DNA of 55,074 nt from Bacteroidaceae bacterium (GCA_900772575.1 CAAHEN010000082.1:1-55074), one strand, 5' to 3'; positions 33,371-43,224 are shown, counted from the first letter of the stretch. Made by a program: numbers and translations. Notes: generated by a model not told the origin, from the letters alone.

Positions 33371-35959
33371 TCAGGCCAGTTCGGCCACGGTGATGCCCGC
33401 ACCGCCAAACTGTACATGCTCGTCGTGGTAGCGCTTCACTCCGCTGACGGTGGAGAGGTAATGGCGGACGAGTTCGCGCAGGGCGCCTGTGCCCGTGCCG
33501 TGCAGGATACGCACACGGCTCTGTTCGAGCAGGATGGCGTCGTCGATGAAGTGGGAGACCGCCAGCAAGGCCTCGTCTGCCCGCATGCCGCGCAGGTCAA
33601 TCTCAGGCTTGAAGTTCAGTTTCTTCTCGTAGACAGCGTCACGCGTCTCTTTGCTGACAAAGGTCGCCACCTTCGAGGCGTTGTCGTCCACGGGGGCCTC
33701 GGCGAGTACCAGGTTGTCGAGCGCCGTGAACGTGCGCATCATGCCAAAGGTCACCTTGGCGCTTTTGCCGTTGATGCTGTCGATACGCCCTGTGGTCGTC
33801 TGCCCCTTGATGCGTACGTAGTCGCCGGCCTGCAGTTGGCGGAGAGGGGACACCGCGGTCACAGCGCCCGGCCTGGCAGCAGCGACCGGTGCGGCGGCCT
33901 GCCGCTTGCCCGTCGCGCCGTCGCGCTTGCGTTCCTGGCGGCGTTTGATCTGGGCAATTTTGCGGGCGATGCGGTCTTCAGCCTCGACGTCGCCCTTCAC
34001 CTCAGCCTTGAAACTCTCGAGTTCGCGTCGCGCCACGAGCGTGCGCTCCTTTTCAGCCTGGGCCTCCTTGATGGTGCGGATGGTGTTCTCGATTCTGGTG
34101 TTGGCCGTCTGCAGCAGGGCCTCAGCGTCAGCCTTGGCCTTGCGCATGACGCTCTTGCGCTCCTCTTGGAAGGCCTCCATGTCGTGCTCATAGCGGGTGA
34201 TGGTCTCCTCCAATTCTTTCTCGCGCCGGTGGACGGCCTTGCGCTTGTTCTCCCAGTAGGTCTTGTCGCGCACGATATCGAGCAGGTATTTGTCGGAGAG
34301 CACGTAATCCTTGCCGACGATGTGCGCGGCGCAGTCGATGACGTCTTCCGGCAGCCCTATCTTGCGGGCAATCTCGATGGCGAACGAGCTGCCGGGGTTG
34401 CCCACCTGCAACATGAACAGGGGCTGCATGCGCGCACGGTCATAGAGCATGGCGCCGTTGACGATGGTGGCGGCTTCCTGGGCGTAGTGCTTCAGGTTCT
34501 GGTAGTGGGTGGTGATGATACCCATGGTGCCGCTGGCGACGAAACGTCCCAGAATGGCCTCGGCCAGGGCGCCGCCGATCTGTGGCTCGGTGCCGCCGCC
34601 GAACTCGTCGATGAGCAAGAGTGTGCGGCGGTTGGCGCGGCGCATCATCTCTTTCATGTTGATCAGGTGGCTCGAATAGGTGCTCAGGTCGTCCTCCAGA
34701 CTCTGTTCGTCGCCGATGTCGATGAAGATGCCCTCGAAGATGCCGGACGTGGAATTCTCGGCCGCCGGCACGGGCATGCCGCATTGCAGCATGTACTGCA
34801 ACAGTCCGACGGTCTTGAGGCAGACCGACTTTCCGCCGGCATTGGGGCCGGAGATGAGCAGGATGTTCTTGCCGCGTGGCAGTGTGACGTCGAGCGGCAC
34901 CATCTTGCGGTCGTGGCGCTTGAGGCTCTGTTGCAGCAGGGGGTGGACAGCCTGCGACCAGTCAATGACGGGCTGGCGCACGAGTCGCGGCACGATGGCG
35001 CCAAAACTTTGCGTGAACCCGGCCAGGGCGCGGAGATAGTCGATATGGCCGAGCAGTTGCTGCGAGGCCAGTATCTCCTTGACATGTGGGCGCACCGTCT
35101 GGGTGAGCGCCTGAAGAATGCGAATGACCTCACGCTGCTCTGCGGCACGGAGCTCACGGATACGGTTGTTGGCCTCGACAACGACGGCTGGCTCGATGAA
35201 AACGGTCTTTCCGGAGGCCGATTCGTCGTGGACTATGCCCTTGATTTTGCGCTTGAGCGCGGGAGCCACAGGGATGACAAGGCGGCCATCGCGCAGCGTC
35301 GGACTGACGTCGCGGTCGATGAGGCCCTCACTCTGGGCTTCGCCGATGATGCTCCGCAGCGAGTGTGAGATGCTGCGGACGGTCTGTTCGAGGCTGTGCC
35401 GGATGGTGAGCAGTTCGGGCGAAGCCGTGTCTTTCACCTTGCCATACTTGTTGAGCACCTCGTCGATGCGGCGCACGATGTCGGGGAAGGCACAGACGCC
35501 GTCGGCCATGCGTGACAGGGCCGGGTAGGCCGTGCCGTCAGCGTCGCTACCGCCTTCGTCTCCGCTTTCCCCTTCTTCAGGTGCTTCGCCCTCAGGATCT
35601 TCTCCTTCTGCGGAGTCGGCGTCAGGCTTGATGAAGGCCAGAAAGTCCACGACGGTCTGGAGCGAGCGCCTCAGATCGAAAAGCTCCAGTTCCTCCAAGT
35701 GCGTGCGCTCCGGGCGGATGCGCAGCAAGGCGACGCGGACGTCGAAGAAGTTGAGCTCCAAATCGTCGGCGGTATCGATGAGCCGCATCATCTCAGTGGC
35801 CTCATCGAGTGCCTGCCGCACATCGTCGTAGGCGGACATGAAAACCACTTTGTTGTCCACCCATTCCGTGCCGAGCGTGGAGATGCAGCGCCCTTTCAAC
35901 AGGGTGCGTATGTCGTCAAATCCGATTTTCCGTTCGAAATTGTCGGGATAAATCATCAC
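33371..35959 (-). CDS. mutS2: MutS2 family endonuclease/ATPase with Smr domain
   Basis: The 862-residue protein has a MutS core with lever helices and a Walker A ILLISGPNAGGKSVCLK (about residue 366), TSGIFEGIFIDIGDEQSL, and Walker B LLIDEFGGGTEP, then a coiled coil (residues ~520-640). A linker domain with GDYVRIKGQTTTGRIDSI follows, and a C-terminal Smr nuclease domain (EIDLRGMRADEAL, VRILHGTGTGALREL). MutS2 suppresses recombination and, in some bacteria, rescues collided ribosomes. An acidic insertion (DSAEGEDPEGEAPEEGESGD) near residue 120 is unusual. A TAACTTTG 22 bases upstream of the ATG may be its -7 box. Confidence 0.94.
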   Translation of the reverse strand: MMIYPDNFERKIGFDDIRTLLKGRCISTLGTEWVDNKVVFMSAYDDVRQALDEATEMMRLIDTADDLELNFFDVRVALLRIRPERTHLEELELFDLRRSLQTVVDFLAFIKPDADSAEGEDPEGEAPEEGESGDEGGSDADGTAYPALSRMADGVCAFPDIVRRIDEVLNKYGKVKDTASPELLTIRHSLEQTVRSISHSLRSIIGEAQSEGLIDRDVSPTLRDGRLVIPVAPALKRKIKGIVHDESASGKTVFIEPAVVVEANNRIRELRAAEQREVIRILQALTQTVRPHVKEILASQQLLGHIDYLRALAGFTQSFGAIVPRLVRQPVIDWSQAVHPLLQQSLKRHDRKMVPLDVTLPRGKNILLISGPNAGGKSVCLKTVGLLQYMLQCGMPVPAAENSTSGIFEGIFIDIGDEQSLEDDLSTYSSHLINMKEMMRRANRRTLLLIDEFGGGTEPQIGGALAEAILGRFVASGTMGIITTHYQNLKHYAQEAATIVNGAMLYDRARMQPLFMLQVGNPGSSFAIEIARKIGLPEDVIDCAAHIVGKDYVLSDKYLLDIVRDKTYWENKRKAVHRREKELEETITRYEHDMEAFQEERKSVMRKAKADAEALLQTANTRIENTIRTIKEAQAEKERTLVARRELESFKAEVKGDVEAEDRIARKIAQIKRRQERKRDGATGKRQAAAPVAAARPGAVTAVSPLRQLQAGDYVRIKGQTTTGRIDSINGKSAKVTFGMMRTFTALDNLVLAEAPVDDNASKVATFVSKETRDAVYEKKLNFKPEIDLRGMRADEALLAVSHFIDDAILLEQSRVRILHGTGTGALRELVRHYLSTVSGVKRYHDEHVQFGGAGITVAELA

Positions 35960-36098
35960 GTGTCAAATTCATTTTGTCTGCAAAGTTAATGTAAAGCCTT
36001 GGAATGTGAAAGTTTTGCGTGGGCTATCATTGGCATAAATGCCGCAACGCCGGGCGGTGGGCAAGACCGCGGCCCGTTGTGCCGCATATGCGCACCAA

Positions 36099-36143
36099 GC
36101 GCCGCACTCCGGCGCCCCATTGGGGCAAATCGGAGTGCGGCGC
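36099..36143 (-). terminator. strong hairpin after the acyl-CoA dehydrogenase operon
   Basis: GCGCCGCACTCCG (36099-36111) pairs perfectly with CGGAGTGCGGCGC (36131-36143), enclosing a second GCCCC/GGGGC pairing. It lies 38 bases beyond the stop at 36181. There is no T-run. Confidence 0.6.
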
Positions 36144-36180
36144 CAGTGCATATACGCCTTGGGTATCGCGGAGATTCCGG

Positions 36181-37890
36181 TCAGGCTTGCCGGTAGTCGC
36201 TGAGATCTTCCGGCTCCAGTCCGAAGATGAAGGCATGGTGTTTGGCCACCTCAGCGGCCACAAAGCGAGCATAGACGCGGGCGCTCTTTTCGAAGAGCTC
36301 AGGCGCGGCGGTGGCGTTGTGGAGCAGGAGATGGAGCATGATGATGTCGGCGGCCATTTCCACCAAGTGGCGGGCACAGAGATCGTGATAACAGGGGTCG
36401 GCTGCGGCCTTGATGCGGGCGACGGCCTCCTCGTACATATCAGCCAGCGCCTTGGCCTGTGCCTGCAGAGGCTTCATGGGCTCGCTGACCTTGGCGGTCT
36501 CGAAGTCGCGCATCTGGGCCAAGTAAGAGCCGTTGGTCACATAGCGGATGGCGGCCACCACCTGCAACTGCGTCGTGCCCTCATAGATAGATGTGATGCG
36601 AGCGTCACGGTAATAGCGCTGGATGGGATAGTCCATCATGAAGCCCGAACCGCCGTGTATCTGGATGGCGTCGTAGGTGTTCTGGTTGCAGTACTCGGAG
36701 TTCATGCCCTTGGCCAGCGGTGTCAGGGAGTCGGCGAGCTTGGCATAGGTCTTCTGCTCCTTTCGCTCCTCTGGCGTCAGCTTGCGCTCGCGGGCGATGT
36801 CGTCGAGGGCCTTGTAGATATCGACATAGCGGGCGCACTGGTAAAGCAGGGCGCGGCCGGCGTCGAGTTTAGCCTTCATCAGGGCGAGCATGCCATAGAC
36901 GGCGGGGAAGTCGATGATGGCCTTGCCGAACTGCTCACGGTCATGGGCGTAGGCCAGTCCCTCGTTGTAAGCGGCCTGCGAGATGCCGACGCTCTGGGCG
37001 GCAATGCCGAGACGGGCACCGTTCATCAGGGCCATGACATACTTGATGAGGCCCAGTTTGCGCTCGCCGCAGAGTTCGGCGTGGGCATTCTTGTAGACGA
37101 GCTCGCAGGTGGGTGAGCCGTGAATGCCGAGCTTGTTCTCGATGCGGCGCACGTTGACACCGCCGCTGTTCTTGTCATAGATGAACATGGAGAGGCCGCG
37201 GCCGTCGGTCGTCCCTTCTTCGGAACGGGCGAGGACGAGATGCAGGTCGGCATCGCCGTTGGTGATGAAGCGCTTGACGCCGTTGAGCAGCCAGCAGCCC
37301 TCTTCCTCACTGTAGGTGGCCTTGAGCATGACGCTCTGCAGGTCAGACCCGGCATCGGGTTCGGTGAGGTCCATGGACATCGTCTCACCGGCGCAGATGC
37401 GCGGTATGAAGCGGCTGTGCTGGTCTTCGTCACCGAACTCGTAGAGGGTCTCGATGCAGTCCTGCAAGCTCCAGATGTTGCCGAATCCGGCGTCACTGGC
37501 GGCGACGAGCTCGGCGCACATGGTGTAGGGGGTGATGGGGAAGTTGAGGCCGCCGTAGCGCCGGGGCATGGTCATGCCATTGAGGCCGGCCTTGACCATG
37601 GCGTCGAGATTGGCCACTGTGCCCCTGGCGTAGCGTACGCGGTCGCCATGGTGGTGCGGGCCTTCGAGGTCTACGCCTTCAGCGTTGTCAGCCACGGTGG
37701 TGCCGGCAATTTCACCGGTGATGTCGAGCACACGGTCGTAGTTGTCCATCGCGTCCGCGAAATCGAGCGGTGCCTCATCGAATTTGTCCTTGTCGCGGAA
37801 GCCGCGCTCTTTGAGTTCCACGATGCGCCCCATGAGCGGGTGATTCAGCTCGAAGCGCAGCTCTGCGTGGTCAGTATAGTTGTTGGGCAT
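36181..37890 (-). CDS. acyl-CoA dehydrogenase family protein
   Basis: The 569-residue flavoprotein has the acyl-CoA dehydrogenase core: the FAD/substrate region AGETMSMDLTEPDAGSDLQSV, KRFITNGDADLHLVLARS, NKLGIHGSPTCELVYKNA, and the C-terminal QIHGGSGFMMDYPIQRYYRDARI with EGTTQLQVVAAI. A C-terminal extension (to DLSDYRQA) fits the larger AidB/long-chain branch. It oxidises an acyl-CoA at C2-C3 and hands electrons to ETF, whose two subunits are encoded directly upstream (11-bp gap to etfA). In anaerobic Bacteroidales such trios may also run in the reductive direction; substrate unknown. Confidence 0.93.
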   Translation of the reverse strand: MPNNYTDHAELRFELNHPLMGRIVELKERGFRDKDKFDEAPLDFADAMDNYDRVLDITGEIAGTTVADNAEGVDLEGPHHHGDRVRYARGTVANLDAMVKAGLNGMTMPRRYGGLNFPITPYTMCAELVAASDAGFGNIWSLQDCIETLYEFGDEDQHSRFIPRICAGETMSMDLTEPDAGSDLQSVMLKATYSEEEGCWLLNGVKRFITNGDADLHLVLARSEEGTTDGRGLSMFIYDKNSGGVNVRRIENKLGIHGSPTCELVYKNAHAELCGERKLGLIKYVMALMNGARLGIAAQSVGISQAAYNEGLAYAHDREQFGKAIIDFPAVYGMLALMKAKLDAGRALLYQCARYVDIYKALDDIARERKLTPEERKEQKTYAKLADSLTPLAKGMNSEYCNQNTYDAIQIHGGSGFMMDYPIQRYYRDARITSIYEGTTQLQVVAAIRYVTNGSYLAQMRDFETAKVSEPMKPLQAQAKALADMYEEAVARIKAAADPCYHDLCARHLVEMAADIIMLHLLLHNATAAPELFEKSARVYARFVAAEVAKHHAFIFGLEPEDLSDYRQA

Positions 37891-37901
37891 GTTCTCTTGT
37901 T

Positions 37902-38924
37902 TTACTTGCTGTTCTCCTTATAGTACTTGATCATCTTGGGCACGACCTCCTCGACCGTTCCGGTGATGATGTAATCGGCTATCTGGTTGATGGGCGCTTC
38001 GGGGTCGATGTTGATGGAGATGACGATGCCGCTCTCCTTCATGCCGGACACATGCTGGATGGCGCCGGATATGCCGCAGGCGATGTAGACCTTCGGGCGC
38101 ACGGTGACACCCGTCTGGCCGATTTGCAGGTCGTGGTCGCAGAAACCGGCGTCGACGGCGGCGCGACTGGCGCCGACCTCGCCGTGCAGCTCGTCGGCCA
38201 ACTTGCGCAGCAGGTCGAAGCCCTCCTTTGAACCCACGCCGTAGCCGCCGGCCACGATGATGGATGCGCCCTTGAGGTTGTTTTTCGCCTTCTCCACATG
38301 GCGCTTCAGTACCTTGACCACATAGTCCGTCTCAGGCACAAACTTGGCCACGTCCTCATAGACAACGGCGCCGGGATAGTTGTCGTCCAGTTTTTCGGCC
38401 TTCATCACGCCGGAGCGCACGGTGGCCATCTGCGGCCGGTGGTCGGGGTTGACGATGGTGGCCACGATGTTGCCGCCGAAAGCCGGGCGAATCTGGTAGA
38501 GCAGGTTGTCGTAGTGCTTCTTGGCCTTGCGGTCGTCGTAGTCGCCGATCTCGAGGGCGGTGCAGTCAGCGGTCAGGCCGCTGGTCAGTGATGAGGAGAC
38601 GCGCGGCCCAAGGTCACGGCCGATGACGGTGGCGCCCATGAGACAGATCTGCGGCTGCTCAGCCTTGAAGAGGTTGACGAGAATGCTCGTGTGGGGCTTT
38701 GACGTGTAGGGGAAGAGGCCTGGTGCATCGAAGACATGCAGCTTGTCGACGCCGTAAGAGAGAATTTCTTTCTCCACCTTCCCCGTGATGCCCGAACCGG
38801 CGGCGATGGCCTCCAGCTTCACGCCCAGTTGGTTGGCCAGCTTGCGGCCCTTGGTGAGGAGCTCATAGGCTACCTCCTCTACCGTTGTATTGTCTATCTC
38901 GCAGTATACGAATACGTTGTTCAT
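37902..38924 (-). CDS. etfA: electron transfer flavoprotein subunit alpha
   Basis: The 340-residue protein has the ETF-alpha N-terminal Rossmann-like domain (VFVYCEIDNTTVEEVAYELL) and the conserved C-terminal FAD-binding domain. The latter carries IIVAGGYGVGSKEGFDLLRK, VGASRAAVDAGF, IGQTGVTVRPKVYIACGISG and AIQHVSGMKESG, and ends with INIDPEAPINQIADYIITG. With EtfB it carries electrons between the adjacent acyl-CoA dehydrogenase and its redox partner. It lies 7 bp after etfB. Confidence 0.96.
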   Translation of the reverse strand: MNNVFVYCEIDNTTVEEVAYELLTKGRKLANQLGVKLEAIAAGSGITGKVEKEILSYGVDKLHVFDAPGLFPYTSKPHTSILVNLFKAEQPQICLMGATVIGRDLGPRVSSSLTSGLTADCTALEIGDYDDRKAKKHYDNLLYQIRPAFGGNIVATIVNPDHRPQMATVRSGVMKAEKLDDNYPGAVVYEDVAKFVPETDYVVKVLKRHVEKAKNNLKGASIIVAGGYGVGSKEGFDLLRKLADELHGEVGASRAAVDAGFCDHDLQIGQTGVTVRPKVYIACGISGAIQHVSGMKESGIVISINIDPEAPINQIADYIITGTVEEVVPKMIKYYKENSK

Positions 38925-38931
38925 GGTTCGC

Positions 38932-39804
38932 TTATCCTATAGTATGGCTGTCCAACAATTCTTTGATGAGGTCTTCCACCTCGGCGTCGCTGCCGCTGAG
39001 GTGCTTGCTCTCCTTGGCCTTGAATACGATGTTCTGCACGGCCTTCACCTTGGTCGGTGAGCCGGCCAGTCCGCATTGGTTGAGGTCGCCGTCGACGTCG
39101 GCCACACTCCACTGCGTGATGGTCAGATAGGGCTTCTTCTCGTATTCCTCAGCGTGAGGCATGCCACTGGCGGGCCGCTCCATGGGCGCTGTGGCGCGTT
39201 TGTACTTCATGACGAGCTTGGCGTTGCGCGGACGGCAGGGCGCCGCGTTGCCGTTGACGGTCAGCAGGATGGGCAGCGGGGCCTCGACGCATTCAGTGCC
39301 CCCGTCGATGGTGCGGGTGACGATGACCTTGCCGTCGGCCACGCTGTCGACGTTTGTGACGTAGGTCACCTGGTTCAGGTCGAGCTTCTGTGCCACCTGC
39401 GGCCCCACCTGGGCGGTGTCGCCGTCGATGGCCTGCCGGCCGCCGATGACGATGTCAGGCAAGCCAATTTTGCGGATGGCCTGCGCCAAGGCGTAGCTCG
39501 TGGCCAGCGTGTCGGCGCCGGCGAAGGCGCGGTCGGTTAGCAGGTAACCGCCGTCAGCGCCTCGGAAGAGGCCTTCGCGAATGACGTCTGTGGCACGTGG
39601 AGGCCCCATCGTCAGGATGTGAACGGTGGAACCCGGGTGCTGCTCTTTCAGTCTCAATGCTTGTTCGAGCGCGTTCAAGTCTTCGGGGTTGAAGATGGCC
39701 GGAAGGGCCGCGCGGTTGACGGTGCCCTCGGGAGTCATGGCATCTTTGCCCACGTTGCGGGTGTCAGGTACTTGCTTGGCAAGCACTACAATTTTCAGAC
39801 TCAT
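38932..39804 (-). CDS. etfB: electron transfer flavoprotein subunit beta
   Basis: From the ATG at 39804 it has 290 residues (the open frame extends upstream, but the family begins MSLKIVVLAKQVPDTRNV). Landmarks are FNPEDLNALEQALRLKE, VHILTMGPPRATDVIREG, DIVIGGRQAIDGDTAQVGPQ and the AMP-binding beta-subunit core. First gene of the etfB-etfA-acyl-CoA dehydrogenase operon; a promoter with full consensus lies at 39964-39994. Confidence 0.96.
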   Translation of the reverse strand: MSLKIVVLAKQVPDTRNVGKDAMTPEGTVNRAALPAIFNPEDLNALEQALRLKEQHPGSTVHILTMGPPRATDVIREGLFRGADGGYLLTDRAFAGADTLATSYALAQAIRKIGLPDIVIGGRQAIDGDTAQVGPQVAQKLDLNQVTYVTNVDSVADGKVIVTRTIDGGTECVEAPLPILLTVNGNAAPCRPRNAKLVMKYKRATAPMERPASGMPHAEEYEKKPYLTITQWSVADVDGDLNQCGLAGSPTKVKAVQNIVFKAKESKHLSGSDAEVEDLIKELLDSHTIG

Positions 39805-39963
39805 GAATTTTGATGTATGTGTATTGTGATGTAGATATCGACCAGGGACATGTGGCTGCGGCACGGCGCCGGCCGTGAGGAATGGGAGGATGCTTTTACC
39901 TTCTTAACCGGGCACAGCCTCTGGCGAAGCTCGCCGCCTGTCACTTTGTCAAAAATAGCGGGG

Positions 39964-39994
39964 CAAATATAGCCATTTCTAGCCAATCGCCCAA
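39964..39994 (-). promoter_or_regulatory. promoter of the etfBA-acyl-CoA dehydrogenase operon
   Basis: Minus strand TTG (39994-39992), 20 bases, TATATTTG (39971-39964), the Bacteroidetes consensus, with a leader of about 150 bases to etfB. Confidence 0.75.
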
Positions 39995-40062
39995 GGCGTG
40001 TCCTGACTTTTGTCATAATCCGACCGATGTGGGTCACGATATGGGCCATACCAGTCCGCACC

Positions 40063-41541
40063 TCAGTCGTCTGTCGCCTCGGCTGCTGCGGCGCGTTGTC
40101 CTGTCGGCCAGTTGACGAGGTAGAGACGGTCTGTCGTGCGGGTGAAGGCGGTGTAGAGCCAGCGCAGATAGGCGGTCAGGGACAGGTTGTCGGACAGGTA
40201 GCCTTGGTCGACGAAGACACGCTCCCACTGTCCACCCTGTGCCTTGTGGCAGGTGACGGCATAGGCATATTTGATTTGCAGGGCGTTGTAGTAGGGGTCT
40301 TCGCGCAGGCGCTTCATGCGTTCACGCTTCGAGGGAACGTCGGCATAGTCTGACAGGACGCTCTCATAGAGGCGGTGTGACTCCTCGGCTGTCAGTGCCG
40401 GCGACTCGGAGGTGAGCGTGTCGAGCATGACGCGGCAGTCTATCTCGGTATTGTCATAGTCGGGGAAACGCAGGGTGGCATCCGCAAAGGTGAAGCCATG
40501 CATGTCGTGCACGTTGTGCAGGCGTACCACTTCGGCAGTGTCACCGTTGGCGATGAACGACAGTTGGGGCTCAACCTGCGTCGCCGTGCTTTCGGCGGCC
40601 TGTGCGGCAGTGGCCTGTGCTGTCCAGAAGTAGTTGTTGCGCACGGCCATGACGGTGTCGCCGCGTGTCAGGCAGTCCTCGCGGTCGAAGATGCGAGCCC
40701 TGATGCCGGCGTTGTAGCGGTTGGCCCATTTGTTGGAGCGTGTGATGACGATGGTGCCGCGTGTACCGCAGTCGCCATAGGCGGAGAGGAGGGCATCGAT
40801 GAGTTCGTCGCCCGGCAGGAAGCGCACCTCGCCCCCGTGCGACCCGACGATGCGCGGCAGGGTTTCCACACCGTCGGCCAACTGGCAGCGCAGGCGTGTG
40901 GCACCGGCCAGGACGCCGGAGTCGGCACTCTGGCGCACCACCTCGGTCAGATCGGCCTGTCCCACGAGCAGGCCGTAGCCGCGAAGCACGTCGGCGCTCA
41001 GGGCGGGACTCTCCTCTTCGCCGACGGGCGGCAGCTGGGCCGTGTCGCCGACTAGGAGCAGGCGGCAGCCCTCACCGTCGTAGACGTAGCGGATGAGGTC
41101 ATCGAGCAACTGCCCCGTGCCGAACACGCCGCCACTGTCGCTGAAGGCCACCATCGACGCCTCGTCGACGATAAAGAGGGCGTTTTTCAGTTTGTTGAAG
41201 CCAAGAGAGAAACGCGTGCCCTCGCCGTTGAAGGTCTGCTGGCGGTAGATGACCTTGTGAATGGTGAAGGCCTGGCTGCCAGCATGGAGCGAGAACACTT
41301 TGGCGGCGCGTCCCGTCGGGGCCATCAGCACGACGTCGCGTCCCAGGCTGCGGAGCGTCCTGACCAAGGCGCCGACAAGTGATGTCTTGCCCGTTCCGGC
41401 ATAGCCGCGCAAGATGAACGCTTCCTCGCGACGCGGCGTCGTCACGAAGCGCGACAGGGCATGGGCGGCGGCGGCCTGCCCAGCAGTGAACTGATGCGGA
41501 AACTCTCCGGCCAGCTGGGCGGCAAACAGATCGGCTATCAT
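40063..41541 (-). CDS. RecD/Dda-like superfamily 1B DNA helicase
   Basis: From the ATG at 41541 (MIADLFAAQLAGEFPHQFTAG) the protein has 492 residues. Motifs: Walker A ILRGYAGTGKTSLVGALV, then LMAPTGRAAKVFSLHAG, Walker B ALFIVDEASMVAF, LLLVGDTAQLPPVG, and the C-terminal UvrD_C_2-type segment YAYAVTCHKAQGGQWERVFVDQG with WLYTAFTRTTDRLYLVNW. These indicate a 5'-to-3' helicase of the RecD2/Dda type in replication or repair. A longer frame to 41628 is open but looks like upstream sequence. It diverges from the DUF4250 gene. Confidence 0.92.
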   Translation of the reverse strand: MIADLFAAQLAGEFPHQFTAGQAAAAHALSRFVTTPRREEAFILRGYAGTGKTSLVGALVRTLRSLGRDVVLMAPTGRAAKVFSLHAGSQAFTIHKVIYRQQTFNGEGTRFSLGFNKLKNALFIVDEASMVAFSDSGGVFGTGQLLDDLIRYVYDGEGCRLLLVGDTAQLPPVGEEESPALSADVLRGYGLLVGQADLTEVVRQSADSGVLAGATRLRCQLADGVETLPRIVGSHGGEVRFLPGDELIDALLSAYGDCGTRGTIVITRSNKWANRYNAGIRARIFDREDCLTRGDTVMAVRNNYFWTAQATAAQAAESTATQVEPQLSFIANGDTAEVVRLHNVHDMHGFTFADATLRFPDYDNTEIDCRVMLDTLTSESPALTAEESHRLYESVLSDYADVPSKRERMKRLREDPYYNALQIKYAYAVTCHKAQGGQWERVFVDQGYLSDNLSLTAYLRWLYTAFTRTTDRLYLVNWPTGQRAAAAEATDD

Positions 41542-41754
41542 TAGAATGAAATTGGCGTGCGAAAATTTTGTAGACGGGTGAAGCGCTTCCCCGCGTTCAC
41601 GTAGGATGTGCGACCTTATCGTCCACAAAAGTACGCATATTTATTGGGAATCATCGGTGCACTCTCCGCATAATTCACTAATTTTGCAAGTCCGGCGAAC
41701 CGGACGCCATCGCCCGGTCATCGCCATCACCGTCTTCTAATTCATCTGCTCACC

Positions 41755-41931
41755 ATGGAATTGCCCAAAGACCCGATGATGCTTTTCAGCGTTGTCAACA
41801 TGAAACTGCGCGACCAGTACAGCTCGCTCGACGCCCTCTGCCAGGACATGGACGTCCGCCGGCAGGATCTGGAGCGGGAACTGGCGCAGGCCGGCTTCGA
41901 GTACAACCGGCAGCAGAACAAGTTCTGGTGA
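41755..41931 (+). CDS. DUF4250 domain-containing small protein
   Basis: A 58-residue protein starting MELPKDPMMLFSVVNMKLRD. The pattern LPKDPxMLxSxVNxKLRD...S.DALC.D.DV...L...L...GFEYN..QN.F is the DUF4250 signature, a small helix-turn-helix-like fold of unknown function. A TAATTTTG at 41679-41686 could be the -7 box. It starts a plus-strand run with VanZ, DUF3822 and rsmD. Confidence 0.88.
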   Translation: MELPKDPMMLFSVVNMKLRDQYSSLDALCQDMDVRRQDLERELAQAGFEYNRQQNKFW

Positions 41932-41955
41932 TACGTCCCAAACGCCACTCACCCC

Positions 41956-42351
41956 ATGAACTGCCTGCGCAAACACCTCCGCCGCTACCCCTTGGCGCTG
42001 GCCTGCATCGCCCTGATATGGTACCTCTGTCTCTTCAAGCCGCCACGCACACGCTTGAGCGACATTGAGAACTTCGACAAGGTGGTGCATGTACTGATGT
42101 ACTTCGGCACATGCACGGTCATCTGGTGGGAGTACCTGCGAAGCCATGTCCGCCTGTCACGCCGCCGCACGGTGCTGTGGGCCGTCGTCTGCCCCATTCT
42201 GATGAGTGGGCTCATCGAACTGGCGCAGGCCTATCTGACCACGACGCGTAGCGGTGACTGGCGTGACTTTGCCGCCAACAGCATCGGCGTCGGCTTGGCC
42301 GCGCTTTTCTCGTTGACCGTCTTGCACCGCCTCATTCACCCCAAACCGTAA
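41956..42351 (+). CDS. VanZ family membrane protein
   Basis: The 131-residue protein has about four membrane helices (LALACIALIWYLCLF, VVHVLMYFGTCTVIWWEYL, VLWAVVCPILMSGLIELAQAY, NSIGVGLAALFSLTVL). Family landmarks are DKVVHVLMYFG and GLIELAQ...R.GDWRDFAANSIG, as in VanZ-like proteins. VanZ gives low-level teicoplanin resistance in enterococci; the role of short Bacteroidetes homologues is unknown. 24 bp after DUF4250 and 6 bp before DUF3822. Confidence 0.87.
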   Translation: MNCLRKHLRRYPLALACIALIWYLCLFKPPRTRLSDIENFDKVVHVLMYFGTCTVIWWEYLRSHVRLSRRRTVLWAVVCPILMSGLIELAQAYLTTTRSGDWRDFAANSIGVGLAALFSLTVLHRLIHPKP

Positions 42352-42357
42352 CAGCCC

Positions 42358-43224
42358 ATGACCACAACCCCGACTCCCCAGCCCGCCCACCTCTATCTCC
42401 GTATCGCCGGCAAGCGCCTTGGCATCGTGCGCTACGAGGAGGAACAGCCCGCGCGGATAGCGACGGCCTCCTACCACCTCAACCCGCAGATGTCGCTGGT
42501 GGCCAATCTGCGCGAGGCCTATGGCAAGGAGTCACTGCTGCGGGCTCCCGCCTCGGGCAGTGTCGAGGTGATGGTGAGCGCACCGGTCACAGTGGTACCT
42601 CTCACCGATTTCCAAGAGGAGAATTGCGCCGCCATCTATGCCTTCTGCTTCCCCGGCGAAGAGCATGTGCGCGTGTTCTACGACATCGTGGCGGTTGCCG
42701 ACTGCGTGGTTCATTTTGCCTTGAAAGAGGCCTCCTGCCGCGCCTTGGAGGATTTCTATGAAAGCGTGCACTACACATCAGGATTCACCCCCTTCATCCG
42801 CCACTGTGCGGCAAAGGGGACTGACCTGCCCTGTGAGCGGCGCTTCTTCGTCTATATCCATGACCGCCGGGCCGACCTCGTGGCCTTCAGCGGCCAGGCA
42901 CTGCTCATCGTCAACTCATATGCCATTGATGGCATGGCCGATGTAGCTTACTACTTGACCGACGTGGCCCGCCAATACAACGGCCGTCTCTCCGCCGCAG
43001 ACTTCAAAGACCCAGCCATGGCCCCCGCCGGCACCGAGGCCTACGACGCTGTCTACGTCATGGCCGACGAGCAGGACACACTCGACGCCGCCGTCTGCGA
43101 ACTGCGGCAGTTCGCCCTCAACGTGCGCAAGGTGAGCGCACCGGCAGAGTTCAACCGCCATGCCGCCGCCGCCTCACCCGATGTCTCCTACGACCTGCTT
43201 ACCTTACTTCTGGACAACCCATAA
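42358..43224 (+). CDS. DUF3822 family protein
   Basis: The 288-residue protein is recognised from its opening LYLRIAGKRLGIVRYEE..., ATASYHLNPQMSLVANLREAY and the actin-like core (RRFFVYIHDRRADLVAFSGQ, LLIVNSYAIDGMADVAYYLTDV). DUF3822 is a Bacteroidetes family that I place near the ASKHA/pilus-assembly-like fold; no enzymatic role is known. It almost always neighbours rsmD, as here (12-bp gap). Confidence 0.88.
   Translation: MTTTPTPQPAHLYLRIAGKRLGIVRYEEEQPARIATASYHLNPQMSLVANLREAYGKESLLRAPASGSVEVMVSAPVTVVPLTDFQEENCAAIYAFCFPGEEHVRVFYDIVAVADCVVHFALKEASCRALEDFYESVHYTSGFTPFIRHCAAKGTDLPCERRFFVYIHDRRADLVAFSGQALLIVNSYAIDGMADVAYYLTDVARQYNGRLSAADFKDPAMAPAGTEAYDAVYVMADEQDTLDAAVCELRQFALNVRKVSAPAEFNRHAAAASPDVSYDLLTLLLDNP

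Noticed and set aside
33359..35368. 669-codon plus-strand frame opposite mutS2
   Set aside because: Antisense shadow in a gene with intact Walker and Smr motifs; repetitive Leu/Val/Gly/Asp composition typical of reversed codons.
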